Shown here piece by piece: positions 21,849 through 33,805 of a DNA stretch of 64,000 nucleotides. The first letter of the stretch is position 1. Each line of letters starts with the position of its first letter. The DNA comes from Clitopilus passeckerianus (lineage: Eukaryota > Basidiomycota > Agaricomycetes > Agaricales > Entolomataceae): assembly GCA_944990035.1 (NCBI GenBank), contig CALYLX010000066.1, positions 992,001 to 1,056,000 on the forward strand, given 5' to 3'. The position numbers were made by a program, and so were the translations under genes. Under the pieces are notes generated by a model. That model did no database searches. It saw only the letters and a program-made list of their open reading frames with translations, and was not told the origin of the DNA.

Positions 21849-22950
21849 CTAAGATCCTGTAGCTACGCTAAAAATTGAAGCCCCTCCAAGATTATCTCCG
21901 CCATAGGTCTTCTGGGCGGGCCACCACCCTGACCCGGAACTCCAAACCCGATGTGCGAGATACCCTTCCAACTCAACGAAGAAAAGGTCAACCCTGTCTC
22001 GCTTCGAGCTAATCGCCGTAACTTGGTTCCCCATATGGCGACTTTCTATTCTGTTCGAAAAGGTCGGATTGTGCCAAGTTCCCTCCGAATATGTCATTTG
22101 ATAAATCCAGCGACCAGGGCCTGCAAGGAAGAACCTTTGTGAGCCGCCTGAGAAGCGTATCATGCAGCCTTGACTCACTCATCAGGAAGAGATCGATACG
22201 TTGTGAGCCTGAGGATACAACCGCTGGAATACCCGTCCAACCGTCGGTCTCGATGGTCCAATCGCCCCACTTGGATGCCTCGTAGTAGGTACGACAGAGC
22301 TTGCCTCCTTCGCCTATCGCGAACACGTCGATACGGTCGTTTACGCAGGAGACTGCGTTTGGCGCGCTGATGATTCTGAGACGCAGGGCCATGTCCCTCC
22401 ATCCCTGCCACCCACTCGTCTCCCTCCAGGTGTTGTGGAAGAGGATTCCATCGATCCCTCGCGCAAATACATCGAGACGGTCGGAGCCCCAGGAAACGAG
22501 CTTAGGCGGTTCGACGAAAGTCCCTCCGATAGGGGTCGGTTTAGTCCAGGCGCTCCCATTGTACGTGACCTCATACAGTGAGTTGTCGAGTCCGATTAGG
22601 AAGAGCTTGAGCCATTTCGGATACCTCGAGATAACGGCAGGCTTGTGAGGCCAATCGCCCGGAACAGGGTACGTGCCTTTCTCCTCCCACTGGTTCGTCT
22701 GGCGATTGTACGACGTAACCCACAAGTCGGCATTGATGTTAGAAGAAAACAGCATCAGAGTTTGCCCGCCCCACGTTGCAACGGCAGCCTCTGTAGTTGG
22801 ACAATTCCGACTGCTACCCCCAACATCTGTCCACCCACTCTTTGAAGGATGCCATTGTGAACCGTCCCAGAACTTGTGGAGGAATGTAGTACCTCCCCCG
22901 GCCGCACTTCGACGGATGAGATCAATACGACCGTCGTCCCAGTAGGCCAT
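21849..22950 (-). CDS. PLL-type beta-propeller lectin-like protein
   Basis: Two exons (22179-22950, 21849-22120) give about 347 residues. The protein is made of repeated ~45-50 residue blades with the pattern seen in PLL-type (DUF346-like) seven-bladed lectins: a strand such as WGSDRLDVFARG or SGSQRIDLFLM, then a short turn, then a Tyr/Trp-rich strand and GxW. Examples are VSWGSDRLDVFARGIDG, SCVNDRIDVFAIGEGG and ISSKRDRVDLFFVE. There is no signal peptide, so it is probably cytoplasmic, as for many mushroom lectins. The ATG at 22950 starts directly in the first blade (MAYWDDGRIDLI). Family members bind fucose or O-methylated sugars and may serve in defence, but the ligand here is unknown. Intact. 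Confidence 0.75.
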
Positions 22951-23503
22951 GATTGCGGTGGTAGAAGGTTTGGAAAGATTACAATTTAAAAGTGAAATGA
23001 CATGCCGGCGGCGGCAAGTCTTGGGCTTGCTGGGCTTCAATGTTTTGTATTGAAAACATAGCCCCATGACCATTTGGTACCTGACATCCGGCGACTTCAT
23101 AATTCCTATTCACCTAGTGCGGGAGGAACTGCCACTTCCCATTCTCCACCTGGATGTTTGCGCATGAAGTGGGTTGATTGGAAGCTGATTGGAAGTCGAT
23201 TGAATCCGAGAAGGTGATCGTTATCGATGCCTTGAGCGAGAAGATAGATGGAGAGGATATAGATCGACAGCATCCACCAACTTCGGTATCCGACAGAAAG
23301 ACGACAGCATGACTGGTGAAGAACGTTCTTGCGGTGGATGATGCGATGAGCCCTAAGGTTGTCACAGGTCACAGGCAGAGTTCTACATCTCTCGCCAAGA
23401 TTTACGAGAGAAGGCCAACCTTTTGTTAAGGGCTATTGTGCTGTGTGCGGAAGCTGCAACTCCTGCTCGTTAAGAAGAAGAAGCCGCGACGTTTTTTGCT
23501 ACC
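22951..23503. other. Intergenic region
   Basis: This holds the promoter of the lectin-like gene and the 3' end of the first F-box gene. No gene is supported. Confidence 0.45.
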
Positions 23504-25093
23504 CTAACTGTAGTATACCGTGCTAATTGTCTTCTCCTGAATATACGTGGCCGTACGGCTGTAACCATTCCATGTCGAAATCCTCACGAAACCAGCACCT
23601 TCCTGCAACCATACAAGTGGACTGCCGCTCTTCCAGGTACCGTTCACCATTGCAGAGTACGAAACATTCGCCCCTACATTAAGGGGTCCTCTGTCTCCTG
23701 CTGCTCTCACTGAAAGCGATCCATTTACTGGTGAGGTAAGCAGAAACTTCCGTACGATGAATCGGCCTGTTCCCTGTCCATGCGGGAAAAAGGCATAAAT
23801 GTGGCGTACATCCTCCGCATATGGGTCGTGACAGCATCGAATGTGTGCACAGGCCAGCAGGCCATTGGGTGTTAACTGCGAGACGTCGAATCTATAGCCA
23901 AGTACGTCGTCAATATGGGCCGTGACAGATGAATGGGGGATTTGGCCAGGTGGAAACTGCTTTTGCACCGCATTCAAATCCCAAATGGTGATACGGTATG
24001 CACAATTGTCACTTCTCTTTCTCCCGAAAATCAGAAGTCCGGGAAAGAGATATGTTGCCAAACGCTGCTCTTTTATGCCGGATGGGTTTACAGAGGCCAT
24101 TAGATCGAGATCCCAGCGGAACCACATCATATGCTGGTTCGAGAGTCGATAGATAACGATTCTGTGCTCGGTGTGACTAAGAGCATAGTCCCCGACCATG
24201 GCCAGCTTGAACCTAGGTGACCCAAGTTCTGACGTGACCAACGACACATCTCGTTCCGCCCACTCATCAAGGAGAGCGATGGTATCGCAACTTCCCCTTG
24301 ACAGATCTAACTGGCAAAGCTTCACCGTAAACCCTACAACTGAGCTATAACATCAAGATAATCAGCATTTCCAGTGGTAAAAGTGGTAAAACAAACGAAC
24401 GTCGCGGTTCCGCCAGGTCCCAAAGGTGGGTTCTCGTTGCGAAGACACACAAGTATATTTGTCCTTCCTATGTCAACATCAGTGGCAACATATTCCACGA
24501 CACTCATGCCATTCCCGATCAACCCGGTATCGTCGCGGGAGCTCCATACGACGTGGTTTTCGCGGACCGACCAGCAGTCTATATGTGCCATTGGGGAGTT
24601 CAAGCTGGAGATAAGAAGATATTCTCCATCTAAAATCCTTAATACACGCGTATGAAGGCCAAGAGAGGGATGATCGTCGGGAAGGTGCACCGTTGTAATA
24701 TGGACTGGGAGTATGCAGTTTGGTTCCACGCAGGTCTCGAGATCCTCTGGTTCGAGAGCTATGCACTTTATGAGGCCGAGAATAGTGCCGGTGCTCAGTT
24801 GCAATAGGGCATGACCGGGTACTACTAATTCGATGAATTCCTGGATTTGAAGGCGGGAAGCGATTGAAACCCAGATTTCCCGACTGGAGAAAACAAGATT
24901 GTGTGATTGTCTACTAGCCTATCCGTTTCTTAAGCTTTTTAATGGAGTGAAGACATGCGCAAAAGCCTTGTACCTAACTGAAGTGTACGACCGACCGAGT
25001 ATCGCAGAAGCAGAGAATGAGTAACATAACATCTTCATCAAGATTTGGTCGACTAGTCGAGCCACGGCTTGCGAGGTTGCAGTTGTTCATCAT
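23504..25093 (-). CDS. F-box protein, array member A (possible nonsense mutation)
   Basis: First of five paralogous F-box genes. Exon 1 (start at 25093) encodes the F-box half LDEDVMLLILCFCDTRSVVHFS. In its paralogues the next codon is CAG (Gln) at the donor; here it is TAG, an in-frame stop. A donor 15 bp upstream (GTACAC) would restore the frame by dropping five codons, so loss is not certain. Exon 2 opens ASRQSHNLVFSSREIW, the second F-box half, followed by a beta-rich region. The last exon ends at 23504 with the array's typical tail, TISTVYYS. F-box proteins bind Skp1 and recruit targets to SCF ubiquitin ligases; the C-terminal domain here has no recognised family. Function is inferred only from the F-box. 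Confidence 0.6.
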
Positions 25094-25605
25094 ACGAAGG
25101 ATCAACTGGAGTCGGCGAAGTTTTTGGAAGTGATTTTGTTAGTGTCCTGGGAAGTAGTACAGCTGACGCAAATCTGGTGGCCAATTTATGGAAGTTGGAA
25201 AGAAAGGCACCATCCCAAGAGTGGTTAAACACGTTGTCCGAACCATGGTTGCGAAGTCTGAGGCACTCGCTTTTGCGTGCTCACTGGGCTGAGGCTCGTT
25301 GAGGCCGGTGGGAGAGTTAGGAAGTCAACAAAGCGAGATACAGAAATGACTCAGGTGTCATACCTTCGTGTGGGAGAAAACTCGAGTCATATCTCCAAGT
25401 TTGGCGACGACTAACCACGGTCTTCAATTTAGTTCAGTCACATATGCACGCCATGTGGCACAGATTGGCAGTGCTTTCTGGAGGCTTGATATCATCGATT
25501 TATTTCGAGAAAAGTCATGGTGATGACCGGAGGGATTTCTGGGGAAGTATGCTGCACACATGCTATCTATTAGAAAATACGAAGCGGTAATAAACAATTC
25601 ATTCT
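25094..25605. other. Spacer between F-box genes A and B
   Basis: Contains the promoter of A and 3' region of B. No gene is seen. Confidence 0.45.
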
Positions 25606-27218
25606 CTATCCATAGTAGATAAGAGATACCGTCCTTTCTTTCACATATACAACCGTACGACTATACGGACTCCGACATGCGATGCTAGCACCCTCCATCA
25701 ACACATTCCCCTTCAAAGAGGGAAAATCGTCAACACAAGTCCCATTCTTGACGCAAGAAAACGATCGCTCCACAGGAGAGAAGGAGTTGATTCCGGGCTG
25801 TCCCACCATGTCAATTCTGGGAAAGGGACCGAGACTGCCCACTTTCTCGACCAAAAGTTTGCTCTGCTGAAGCAAAGAAACCCGATACCTTTGGATCTCC
25901 TGTATCTGCGGTGAGGAGTAACGCGCAATGAGAAGGTCGAGATAAAGTACATCATCCGTGTAAGGAGATGAATAGCATGCGAGCTGAGGAAATGTTTCGC
26001 CTGCACCCGTGTCAAAGCTGTGAATGCTTAGAACATCGTCGATGAGCATTGAATCCTGAGAGTTTTGCTGGGTTGCAACGGCCCGTAAGTCCCAGACTAG
26101 AGTCCGGAAAGGACCTTGATTCGCCTTTTGTAACCTAAGGAAGAGCAATCCTCGAAGAAGTTGCACAGATGTCACGTCATCCATTGTTTCACCAGCCCTA
26201 TCCTCGCCTCCCCATTCAGCATCTTCCATCTCATCCGCCCATTCATCACCTTCGGTACCTTGGCCAGCGTCAGTGTGGAATCGCATAGTTTGCTTGGAAG
26301 ATTGGTTGTGGATGATAAGTTGATTAATCCCGTATGCGACCGCATAGTCATCACAAAGGCAAAGTTTGCAGTCTGCCTCACACTCGAATTCATGAGCCCA
26401 AAGCGGTGAGCCAGGGTCTGGCCCATATTCCAAAAGATCGACGACCTCAACAGCTTTGTGGGCGAGGTTGATACGCCAGAGCTGGACCTTGTAGGTGGCC
26501 TCGCTGAACGTAACACGATGAGCGATGAAGTTGTGCCACGGGTGTTAAGAAAAAGCTTACAAGTCATTAGGGGGAGGCATATCGGGATCGCGGAGACATA
26601 TGAGAATATCCAACCTCTTTGAGTTGTCGACCTGCGCAGCAAATTTGACAATCTTGACTGCGTCGCCTATCAAGGTTGGTTGCTCGTCTCTAGAGCTCCA
26701 GACAGCCGACCTGGTCTTCATGGACCAGCAGGAAAGTTGGGCGCCTTGCACGGATCTCTCAGCTAGGAGGACATATTCGCCACCATTGATCACAAGCGCG
26801 TCAGAGAGACCAAATGGCGGTTCGTTGTCCAGGATCGAAAGGGATACTGTCTGGGGAGGTAGGACTTGCGTTTAGTAACCGTTTGAAGATATGGCGATAC
26901 GTTTGATAAGAAAGAGAAGCTCGTCTAAGGAGAGCCGTGAGAGTTGCGGTTCCGGGGCTACATCAAGGTAGCCGACAGAGTGGAGTTGACGGGCAGCGGA
27001 AAGCCAGGTCTCCTTGCTCGAAAAGACTAAGCCATGCGTGTGCTTGCTGGCCTGAAATGCAAGGGTATCATTGCCTAGCATCCTGAGCTAATGCATGAAC
27101 GGCGTACCTGGCTGAACGAAATTATGGTTTGTACCTCGCAAAATGACAAGATAACAACAACAACGTCGTCGTCGACGCGTTCTGGTGAAGAGTCTCCGTG
27201 TTTCCAATCAAGCTTCAT
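25606..27218 (-). pseudogene. F-box gene, array member B (in-frame stop)
   Basis: The same architecture as its neighbours is readable. Exon 1 from the ATG at 27218 encodes DDDVVVVILSFCEVQTIISF then SQ at a conserved phase-0 donor. Exon 2 begins ASKHTHGLVFSSKETW and continues to RIAISSN. There a TAA (26872-26874) interrupts the frame, which stays open on both sides, continuing LPPQTVSLSI and NGGEYVLLAERS. No intron with legal phase removes the stop: the best candidate, 50 bp with a good branch site, shifts the frame. The rest is intact: VQLWRINLA, the acidic stretch around DEWADEMEDAEWGGED, and the tail SPYSRTVVYVKE ending IYYG. Read literally it is a pseudogene; a sequencing error or readthrough are alternatives. 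Confidence 0.65.
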
Positions 27219-27666
27219 CCTTCGGAAGAAAGATGGCAATCAGAGGGTAGTTGCAAGTTGTAGGGCGGTCAATGAGAATTCGGCGAGGGTCGTGGCCTTT
27301 TATAGTTTGAATCTGAAGGCTGGACCTACACAGGGCTGACTGGCACCCTTCACGCCAATAAGCCACAAGTGGGCCATCACACAACATGGCCACGATAAAG
27401 GAAGGTGGAAATTCATTTTCGGGATCCGCCTGACTCAGTTACCACGTTCGCTTAGCGCCCACAGACTTGACGCCGTTCTGTCCGACATGCAGGCAAGTGT
27501 CGCCAATTGCAAGTGTATTTCCAATGGTCGCGTGCTCTCTCTGCGGATTTTTTGTGCACACTTAAGCAATACCTCTTCCATATATGGATTCTTTTTTCGC
27601 TGGAATGTCACGGTAGTTACCAATGGACACAATAATTATGGGTCATAGTGCAGACGTACCAATATT
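27219..27666. other. Spacer between F-box genes B and C
   Basis: No gene is supported; promoter of B and 3' region of C. Confidence 0.45.
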
Positions 27667-29229
27667 CTAGCCATAATAAATAACAGTTACCTTTCTTTCC
27701 TTCACATGCACAACCGTACGGCTATAAGGACTCCGATACGCAATTCCAGCACCTTCCTTCTGGTCCCCCTCCATCGAAGGAAAGTCGTCGAGGCAGGTCC
27801 CATTTTTGATACATGCAAAAGATCGCTTCTCTGGTGAAAAGGGGCTGAAGTTGTTACGTATCGCTCGATTATGAGGATTAAGGCCGTGGATCAAAGTCCC
27901 CATTTTCTCGACGACGAGCTCCGCCTGTTGAGCCAAAGACACCTTATGTCTTCGGATCTCTACACTCAACTGTTTGGCCCAGAAGAGCATGTCGAGATAG
28001 CAGATGTCGTCTGTGAACGGAGACCTATAACAAGCAAGCATCGGCCAGCCCTCCTCGAGGTCAAAACTTTGGAGACTGGGAGCGTCATGGATGTTGACTG
28101 ACGTATCAGAGGTCCATTGCTTTTCGACGGCCTGTATGTCCCAAATGAGAGCTCGAAAGTGGGTTTCGTTCGCCAATAGTAACCAAGAAAGAGGAGCCCT
28201 CCTAGAAGATGCAGGGAGACCACCTCCTGGGTTTCCTCTCCTTCCATCTCGTCTTGCGGCCCCACAGGGAAACCAAGGGCGCATCCATTCTGTACCCCGC
28301 CATGACCGATGTGGAAGCGCATGCGTTTCTTGGAAGATTGATTGTATATGACAAGTTGTTCCATCCCGTGCACGACTGCGTATTCCTCATTGAGACAAAG
28401 TTTCAAATCATCTTCAATTCAAAATCGTGTGCAAAAAGCTTCGAGCCTGGGTGTGGCTGGTACTCCAAAAGATCAACGACTTGAACAGATTTGTCCGCGA
28501 GGTTGATATGCCAAAGCTGAACAAGATAGTCCGCAAAGCTAAATGTAACAACGTCAGCGGCAAGAGAAATAGTTCAATTCGGAAGAAACTCACATATCAT
28601 CTGGCTGCGAAAGCGGGTGGCGAAGACACATGAGAACATCTAGTCTCTTCGAGTGGGAGACCCGAGCGGTGAACCTGACGATCTTGACATAATCTCCTAT
28701 CAAACTCGGCTGGTCTCTGGAGTCCCATACGAGAGCCTTGGTCTTCGTAGACCAGCAGGAGAAATTTGCTCCCGGCATGAACCTATCAGCCAAGACAACA
28801 TATTCGCCGCCGTTGGCCAAGACCGCCTCAACCGCTTCAAAACGCGGCTCGGTGGAGGGGATGGACAGGGATACAGTCTGAAGGGGAAAGGCGGGTGCCT
28901 GTTCTTCATTCGAAGATATGGCAATGCGTTTGATAAGGAAGAGGAGCTGGTCCAACGAGAGCTGTGAAAGCTGCTGGTCTGGGGCGAGGTCAAGGTACCC
29001 GCGAGAGTGGAGTCGAAGAGCGGCGGAAAGCCATATCTCTCTGCTTGAGAATGCTAAGAAATGGGCGTGCTTGCTGCTCTGAAATGTACAGGTTAAAATG
29101 CTGCCAGTGGGCAAGAAAACATTATTCACGGCTTACCTGGCTGAACACAACTATCGCCTGTACCGAATCACATATAGACAGAATCAGCCTCCCAACATCG
29201 TCGCCGACGCGTACAGGAAGACTATCCAT
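27667..29229 (-). pseudogene. F-box gene, array member C (two frameshifts)
   Basis: Exon 1 (29137-29229) gives VGDDVGRLILSICDSVQAIV then VFSQ; exon 2 (from 29078) gives SSKHAHFLAFSSREIW and the beta-rich region with ANGGEYVVLADRF. It is the closest relative of member B. Aligning the two shows two single-base losses. One is near 28412, between HDFEL and the DDLKLCLNEEYAV segment. The other is near 28185, where LLGGLLFLG leaves the frame that resumes as LLLANETHFRALIWDI. Residue counts between anchors match B exactly if one base is restored at each point, so these are not introns. The C terminus (SPYSRTVVHVKERK, then IYYG) is intact. Neither shift lies in a long homopolymer. Confidence 0.7.
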
Positions 29230-29696
29230 AAGATTTCCGCGTTTGTAGCCGCCTTTCCTCGTTTAGAGAATGATATCGGTTGGAAGGTTGATGTAGGTTA
29301 CAGGTCTTAGGAGGCTGACTTTAAGGAGACCAACTGGCATTCAGAGAGCTTCATGGGTTTCCATAATCCACCGATGGGCGGGGTTGGGGAACGATCTGGT
29401 CGGCGACCACTGAAACTTTCAACTGCCAGCTGGTAAAACATGGTTGTAAGGATTGAGCCCCAGTTTGGGCCACCCCGCTTAGACTACACAACTCGCCTCG
29501 CTTGCTTTACCCCGTTTGGCGCTCATTTTGGCGCCCGCTGGGTGGTTCTGCGGCGTGTTCCAAGGTGTATAGGGCAAATCTTTATAGCAATTATAATGGT
29601 ATAGTATAGCCTATGGTAGGTATCCTTGTCTATGTCAGGTAATCGTGCGGGATAAAAAGTTAGGTTGTAGTACGCGGCTGAGAGTCATAAACATGA
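29230..29696. other. Spacer between F-box genes C and D
   Basis: No coding sequence is supported; promoter of C and 3' flank of D. Confidence 0.45.
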
Positions 29697-31222
29697 TCAA
29701 CTATAGTACGTGACAGTCATAACATCCTGGTGCAGCTCGACGACAGACCGGCCGTACAAGCTCACAGGACAGGGAGAAGATGAAGATGTATCCTCAATTT
29801 GAGGGTCCTGGGTCGACTTCCTAGCGACACACGAGCAGTGCATTGACGAGGACGCAAAGTTGCAAGGGAAACCACCACGTTCAAGCGGAAATGGACCAAG
29901 GGAACCAGCTCGGTGAACTACGAGGGAGCGAGATGGCGACTCTCCGCAGGTCATGGTATAGCTCTCCACATCAACCGAGGCTCCGTCCTCCAGGGTTTGT
30001 AGAACATAAAGTTGACACGTATCATCGTGGAGTGGGGAAGGGTTGCATTGCAGCTGAGAATAGTGCACTTGACTCCTCGCTGGGATGTCGAGGAACAAAG
30101 AAAAAACGCTCTTCACATCTTCGATATTGAGAAGAGTGTCCGTGCCTTTGGATAGCCATCGTTCTTCGACTTTCTGGAGGTCCCAGACCAGCATTTGGAA
30201 CCCAACGGGCCCATTCTCGTCGGACAGGACGCGTCCGATAATGAGAAAGTCCCGGAAGATGTGGAGGTCGCATATCCGCTCGTCGTCTTGCCAGTGGTGG
30301 AACTCCATCTTTAGGCCGGTTGAACGGCGGTAGAGAGATAGCTTCTTGATACCATATCCAACGGCGTAGTCCCCATCCAGACGAATTGGTAAACAATCTG
30401 AACAGTCTACCTGGGATGAGAATTCCAGCAACGTCGTGGTCTTGGAGGAGCTGGCCTTCAGGTCTAGCTCCAAGAGTTTGAGTGCATAGCTCGTAAGGCT
30501 GTGTAGCAAGTCAAAGATGTTTTGGGGCAAAGTACAAAAAAAAACATACGAATTATTTGGTGGTGGGAACACGAGTTGTCGTCGCAGCCACACCAGCATC
30601 ACAAGGACGTCACCATCCATTCTGGCTTCGACGCTATCGATTCTGTCCCAATCACTCGTCGATAATGAGTGATTTTCGGAGCTCCAGGCCAGTCTTCCGT
30701 CCCAGATAGACCAGGCCAGTCTTCCGTCCCAGATAGACCAGGCCTCGAGCTTCATTTGATCTTCGTGACGTATGAGGATGTACTTTCCACCAGGAACGGA
30801 GATAACTTGTCGAGATCGCCGGGACGCTGTGTGGTGGGATTGAGAGAGGGGAAAGCTGACCCGTTGGGGTAGAAGAGATGAAGGTCGAACGGCGGACGCT
30901 TGTACGAAGGACGAAGTGTGTGATAGAAATCCGACCCGTTTGATAAGGAACACAAACTCTTGTACCGTGCGGTTGTAGAGGGTATGCCCTGGAGCCAAGT
31001 CGATGTAACCACGGGTGTAGAGCTCGAAAGCAAAGGGGTACCAGATCTCCCTGGTCGTGAATGTGAGTTCATGGCAGTATTTGTTGGTCTGTAAACCCTG
31101 TCATTGTTCATCCCGGGAGGGCGGAAGGGAACTTCACATACCTGGCTAAAGGCCAAGACAGTATTCAGATCGCAGAACGAGAGAATATTCCTCGTGACAT
31201 CATCGTTCAGACAGCGGAACAT
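29697..31222 (-). CDS. F-box protein, array member D
   Basis: Exon 1 (31142-31222) encodes LNDDVTRNILSFCDLNTVLA then FSQ. Exon 2 starts at 31088 with TNKYCHELTFTTREIW, completing the F-box. A 51 bp in-phase intron (donor GTATG followed by nine T) lies near 30497-30547, between FPPPNNS and LTSYALKLLELD. The C-terminal half has beta-strand-like repeats including DGDYAVGYGIKKLSLYRRS and FQMLVWDLQKVE, and ends VTYYS. A 27 bp direct duplication repeats SIWDGRLAW twice in tandem. No disabling change is seen. It is a probable SCF substrate adaptor; the target is unknown. Confidence 0.8.
30684..30737 (-). repeat. 27 bp tandem duplication inside F-box gene D
   Basis: Two exact adjacent copies of a 27 bp unit (30684-30710 and 30711-30737), partly followed by a third start. 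It adds nine residues in frame (SIWDGRLAW doubled). The other four array members lack it, so it is a recent slip or duplication. Confidence 0.9.
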
Positions 31223-32253
31223 GGGGCGGTTGAGTGGGAGCGCGAATACAGGAATGTCGGGATGCTGCTCGTTGACGGAAAGGTTCTGAATGACCGATGG
31301 GCAAGCCAGGTGGAAGCAAATTTATGCACTCCCGTTATCGGCAGCATGACTCGAGGGAGGACCTTTGCTGGCAGATCCTGCTCAAGGATGAGCCACCTCG
31401 AACTTTAGCTGGGCAGCGCCGCGACCGACGTCGAGTCCAAAGTGCAGACCGAAATGACGTTTCGGAAGCATCATGGCCAACCCTGTTCGCTAGCAAGGCG
31501 GCATAGAATAGCCTGGAAGGGCGTGTTACACGCACGTTTCGAGGTTCGAAGTTTGCGAAGAGCGTGGAGATAACCAAACGATATCGCCCGAGGTTGTGGT
31601 GCCACTTGTTTGTCTGCAGTCGAGTTTAGACGCAATTTTTTTGGCAGAATTCATTACAAAACGTTGAGGGCGTCTTGCTCATTGTTTTACTGGATTATCT
31701 GGTGGGCATTTCCACGAATACTGTGTCCTCGTAATGTGCATGTCAAATTTCCGAGGCTGCTTTCATTCAAAATTTTGCTCGATGATGGTGGTCGCTGTTT
31801 GAAAGACGCGACGCGTTTCCAGGCCCGCAACACGAGCCAATCGGGACCGGTCTTGCTTCCGAACTTTCGGGCTTGGGTGAAGTTCGTCTGAAGACCTGAG
31901 GAGATGATAAGCCGGACCAGTGCTGTTTACTCCGTACTCGTATCTGCGGAAATTATCATATGGAAACATGAGGCTTTTACTTTGCAAAATTTCGATTTCA
32001 GTATGCCAAACTACTGTACGCAGTCAAGCTTGCAGTTCAGTTGCAGCCAGGCATACGGTCCGTAACCCAAAGCAGGGAAAGTAAGATCTCTGGCAAATAT
32101 CGAGCCCGTGCAAGATTAGAAGCAAAACTTCAGGTTGTCGTGCCTAAATCTCAAGTCGACTCTCAAGCCCAAGCTGCGCTTGCTTCGGTTCTCGTAAGGA
32201 TAGCACGCCATTTTATGACCACAGCGATGCAATAAAACTCTACCAGGCATTCT
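31223..32253. other. Spacer between F-box genes D and E
   Basis: About 1 kb, twice the other spacers. Open frames exist but none resembles the array or another family. It may hold a decayed fragment; none was recognised. Confidence 0.4.
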
Positions 32254-33805
32254 CTATTGGTAGTGATTTACAACAATCTCAGTCGCAGTAGTATAAGTAA
32301 TCGTCCCACTATACGGACTCATATTGACATGCACCCCCCTCCCGCTAAGCTGCAAATCAACCCTCGGCTGGCCCATCTCCGCAAGCGAATACAAATGATT
32401 CTCATCCTGATAATTCTCCTGCACGAACCCAGCCCACGAAATCCCCTTCGTCCGCATCGGCAGCCTGTGTGCTCTTTCGATTGGCCCAATCGACAGCTGC
32501 TGCCTCATAACGGGAGGCGCGTCGACATCGTGCTCGTTAGGGTATCGAAAACGATATTTCTGGATTCGACCGTATGAGGGGCGAAGGTAAGGTGCGGACA
32601 TCAGGATCCAGATACACCAGTCGTTCTCGTTGAAGGGGGATGGATGACAGGAGATTTCATGGAAAATAGCACCTTCCTGCATGAGCTCGCGCTGATCCCT
32701 CGTTTTCAGATCCTCGGGAAGGAAATTCACATTCGTCTTGTACACCTCAGAGTAAATTCCAATATCAACACTCGTCATAGATTTCGACGCCTGGTGCTGC
32801 ATGAGCTGCAGCTCATGCAATTTGATGGAAAAGGTGGACCAGAATGGATCGCGTGTCATCACCACTAGGTGATCTCTCGTGAGCCCGATCTGGTGCTGGG
32901 GGAAATTTCGGTTGGAGGGGAGGTTGTGACGCGTGAGCACGCGGCTGGATCGGTCGTAGAGCATTATCTCGGTCCCCACGTACGCTAGTGCGTATTTCCC
33001 CGAGAGTAGGAGGGTTCCGAAGGGTTCGTCGTGTGGGGTATCAACGGCCTCTGTCATAAAAATCGTTTCTTCTAATTGTGTTCGAGGGTCTAGGCGTATA
33101 TATTCGAGCAGGCTATAACTCTGCGTAAACAACGTGGCAAATCGATTGTGATGTCATGTACGCACTTTTTCCGGGGTAGCCATACATCTATCAGGCAGCG
33201 TAGGCCGATGAGAATATCTATAACTGGACCATCCTCTGTTCGGACCAGATCTATCGCTATTCCACCGACAGAGAAGTCCTGTCGGCGTGGTTCGTACGTC
33301 CAAATGATTCTTTTGGGTGCGAGGGACCAGCATTCCAGACGCTGTCCATTGAGATGCCTGAAAACAAGGTATTGTCCTCCGGAGACTAGTATAGCCTCCC
33401 GACGGTGGTCGGCACCAGAGGCAGCACCAAAAGGATCGTCGAGCTTGATGCTGAACCTCAAGCTAACTTGTGGTTGCGTGCCCTTCTTCCAGCTTGAAGG
33501 ACCGCGGTTACATCGTTGTGCAAGGCTTATCAGATCGTCTCGGGACAGTTGATCGGGGGTTTGGCCAGGATAAAGATCTATGAAGCCACGTTCGTAGAGC
33601 CTGAAGATGTGGTGGTACCAGACCTCTCGTGACAATGAGAGCTCATGGAAGCGCCTAGTTGTCTGGGCGGGGAAGCTTTGCATTGAGCCCGTAGGGCAGC
33701 ATGATCAGAGTAGTAAATGTGGCTTACCTGTCCAAAACATAGGATGCTATTAATGTCACAGAAGTGCAGAATATTGAGAAGCACGTCGTCGTTCAAATCC
33801 GCCAT
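32254..33805 (-). CDS. F-box protein, array member E
   Basis: The most divergent array member and apparently intact. The ATG at 33805 (the upstream TTG is ignored) starts MADLNDDVLLNILHFCDINS, then ILCFGQ at the conserved donor (exon 1, 33728-33805). Exon 2 from 33662 opens TTRRFHELSLSREVWYHHIF. A short intron of about 41 bp near 33122-33162 must be removed to join LPRKKC to SYSLLEYIRLD; its size is at the low limit, so this junction is uncertain. The C-terminal half is beta-rich (GTLLLSGKYALAYVGTEIML) and ends SPYSGTITYTTATEIVVNHY plus Q, the array's tail motif in altered form. Likely an SCF adaptor. Divergently oriented to RRP9. Confidence 0.75.

Noticed and set aside
22009..23100. Longer N terminus for the lectin-like protein
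   Set aside because: The open frame extends upstream of 22950, but those ~50 residues are basic and not blade-like; the ATG at 22950 starts directly in a blade.
26825..26875. A 50 bp intron removing the TAA in F-box gene B
   Set aside because: Donor, branch and acceptor look good, but removal leaves the wrong phase and an early stop, and the paralogue C has continuous coding sequence there.
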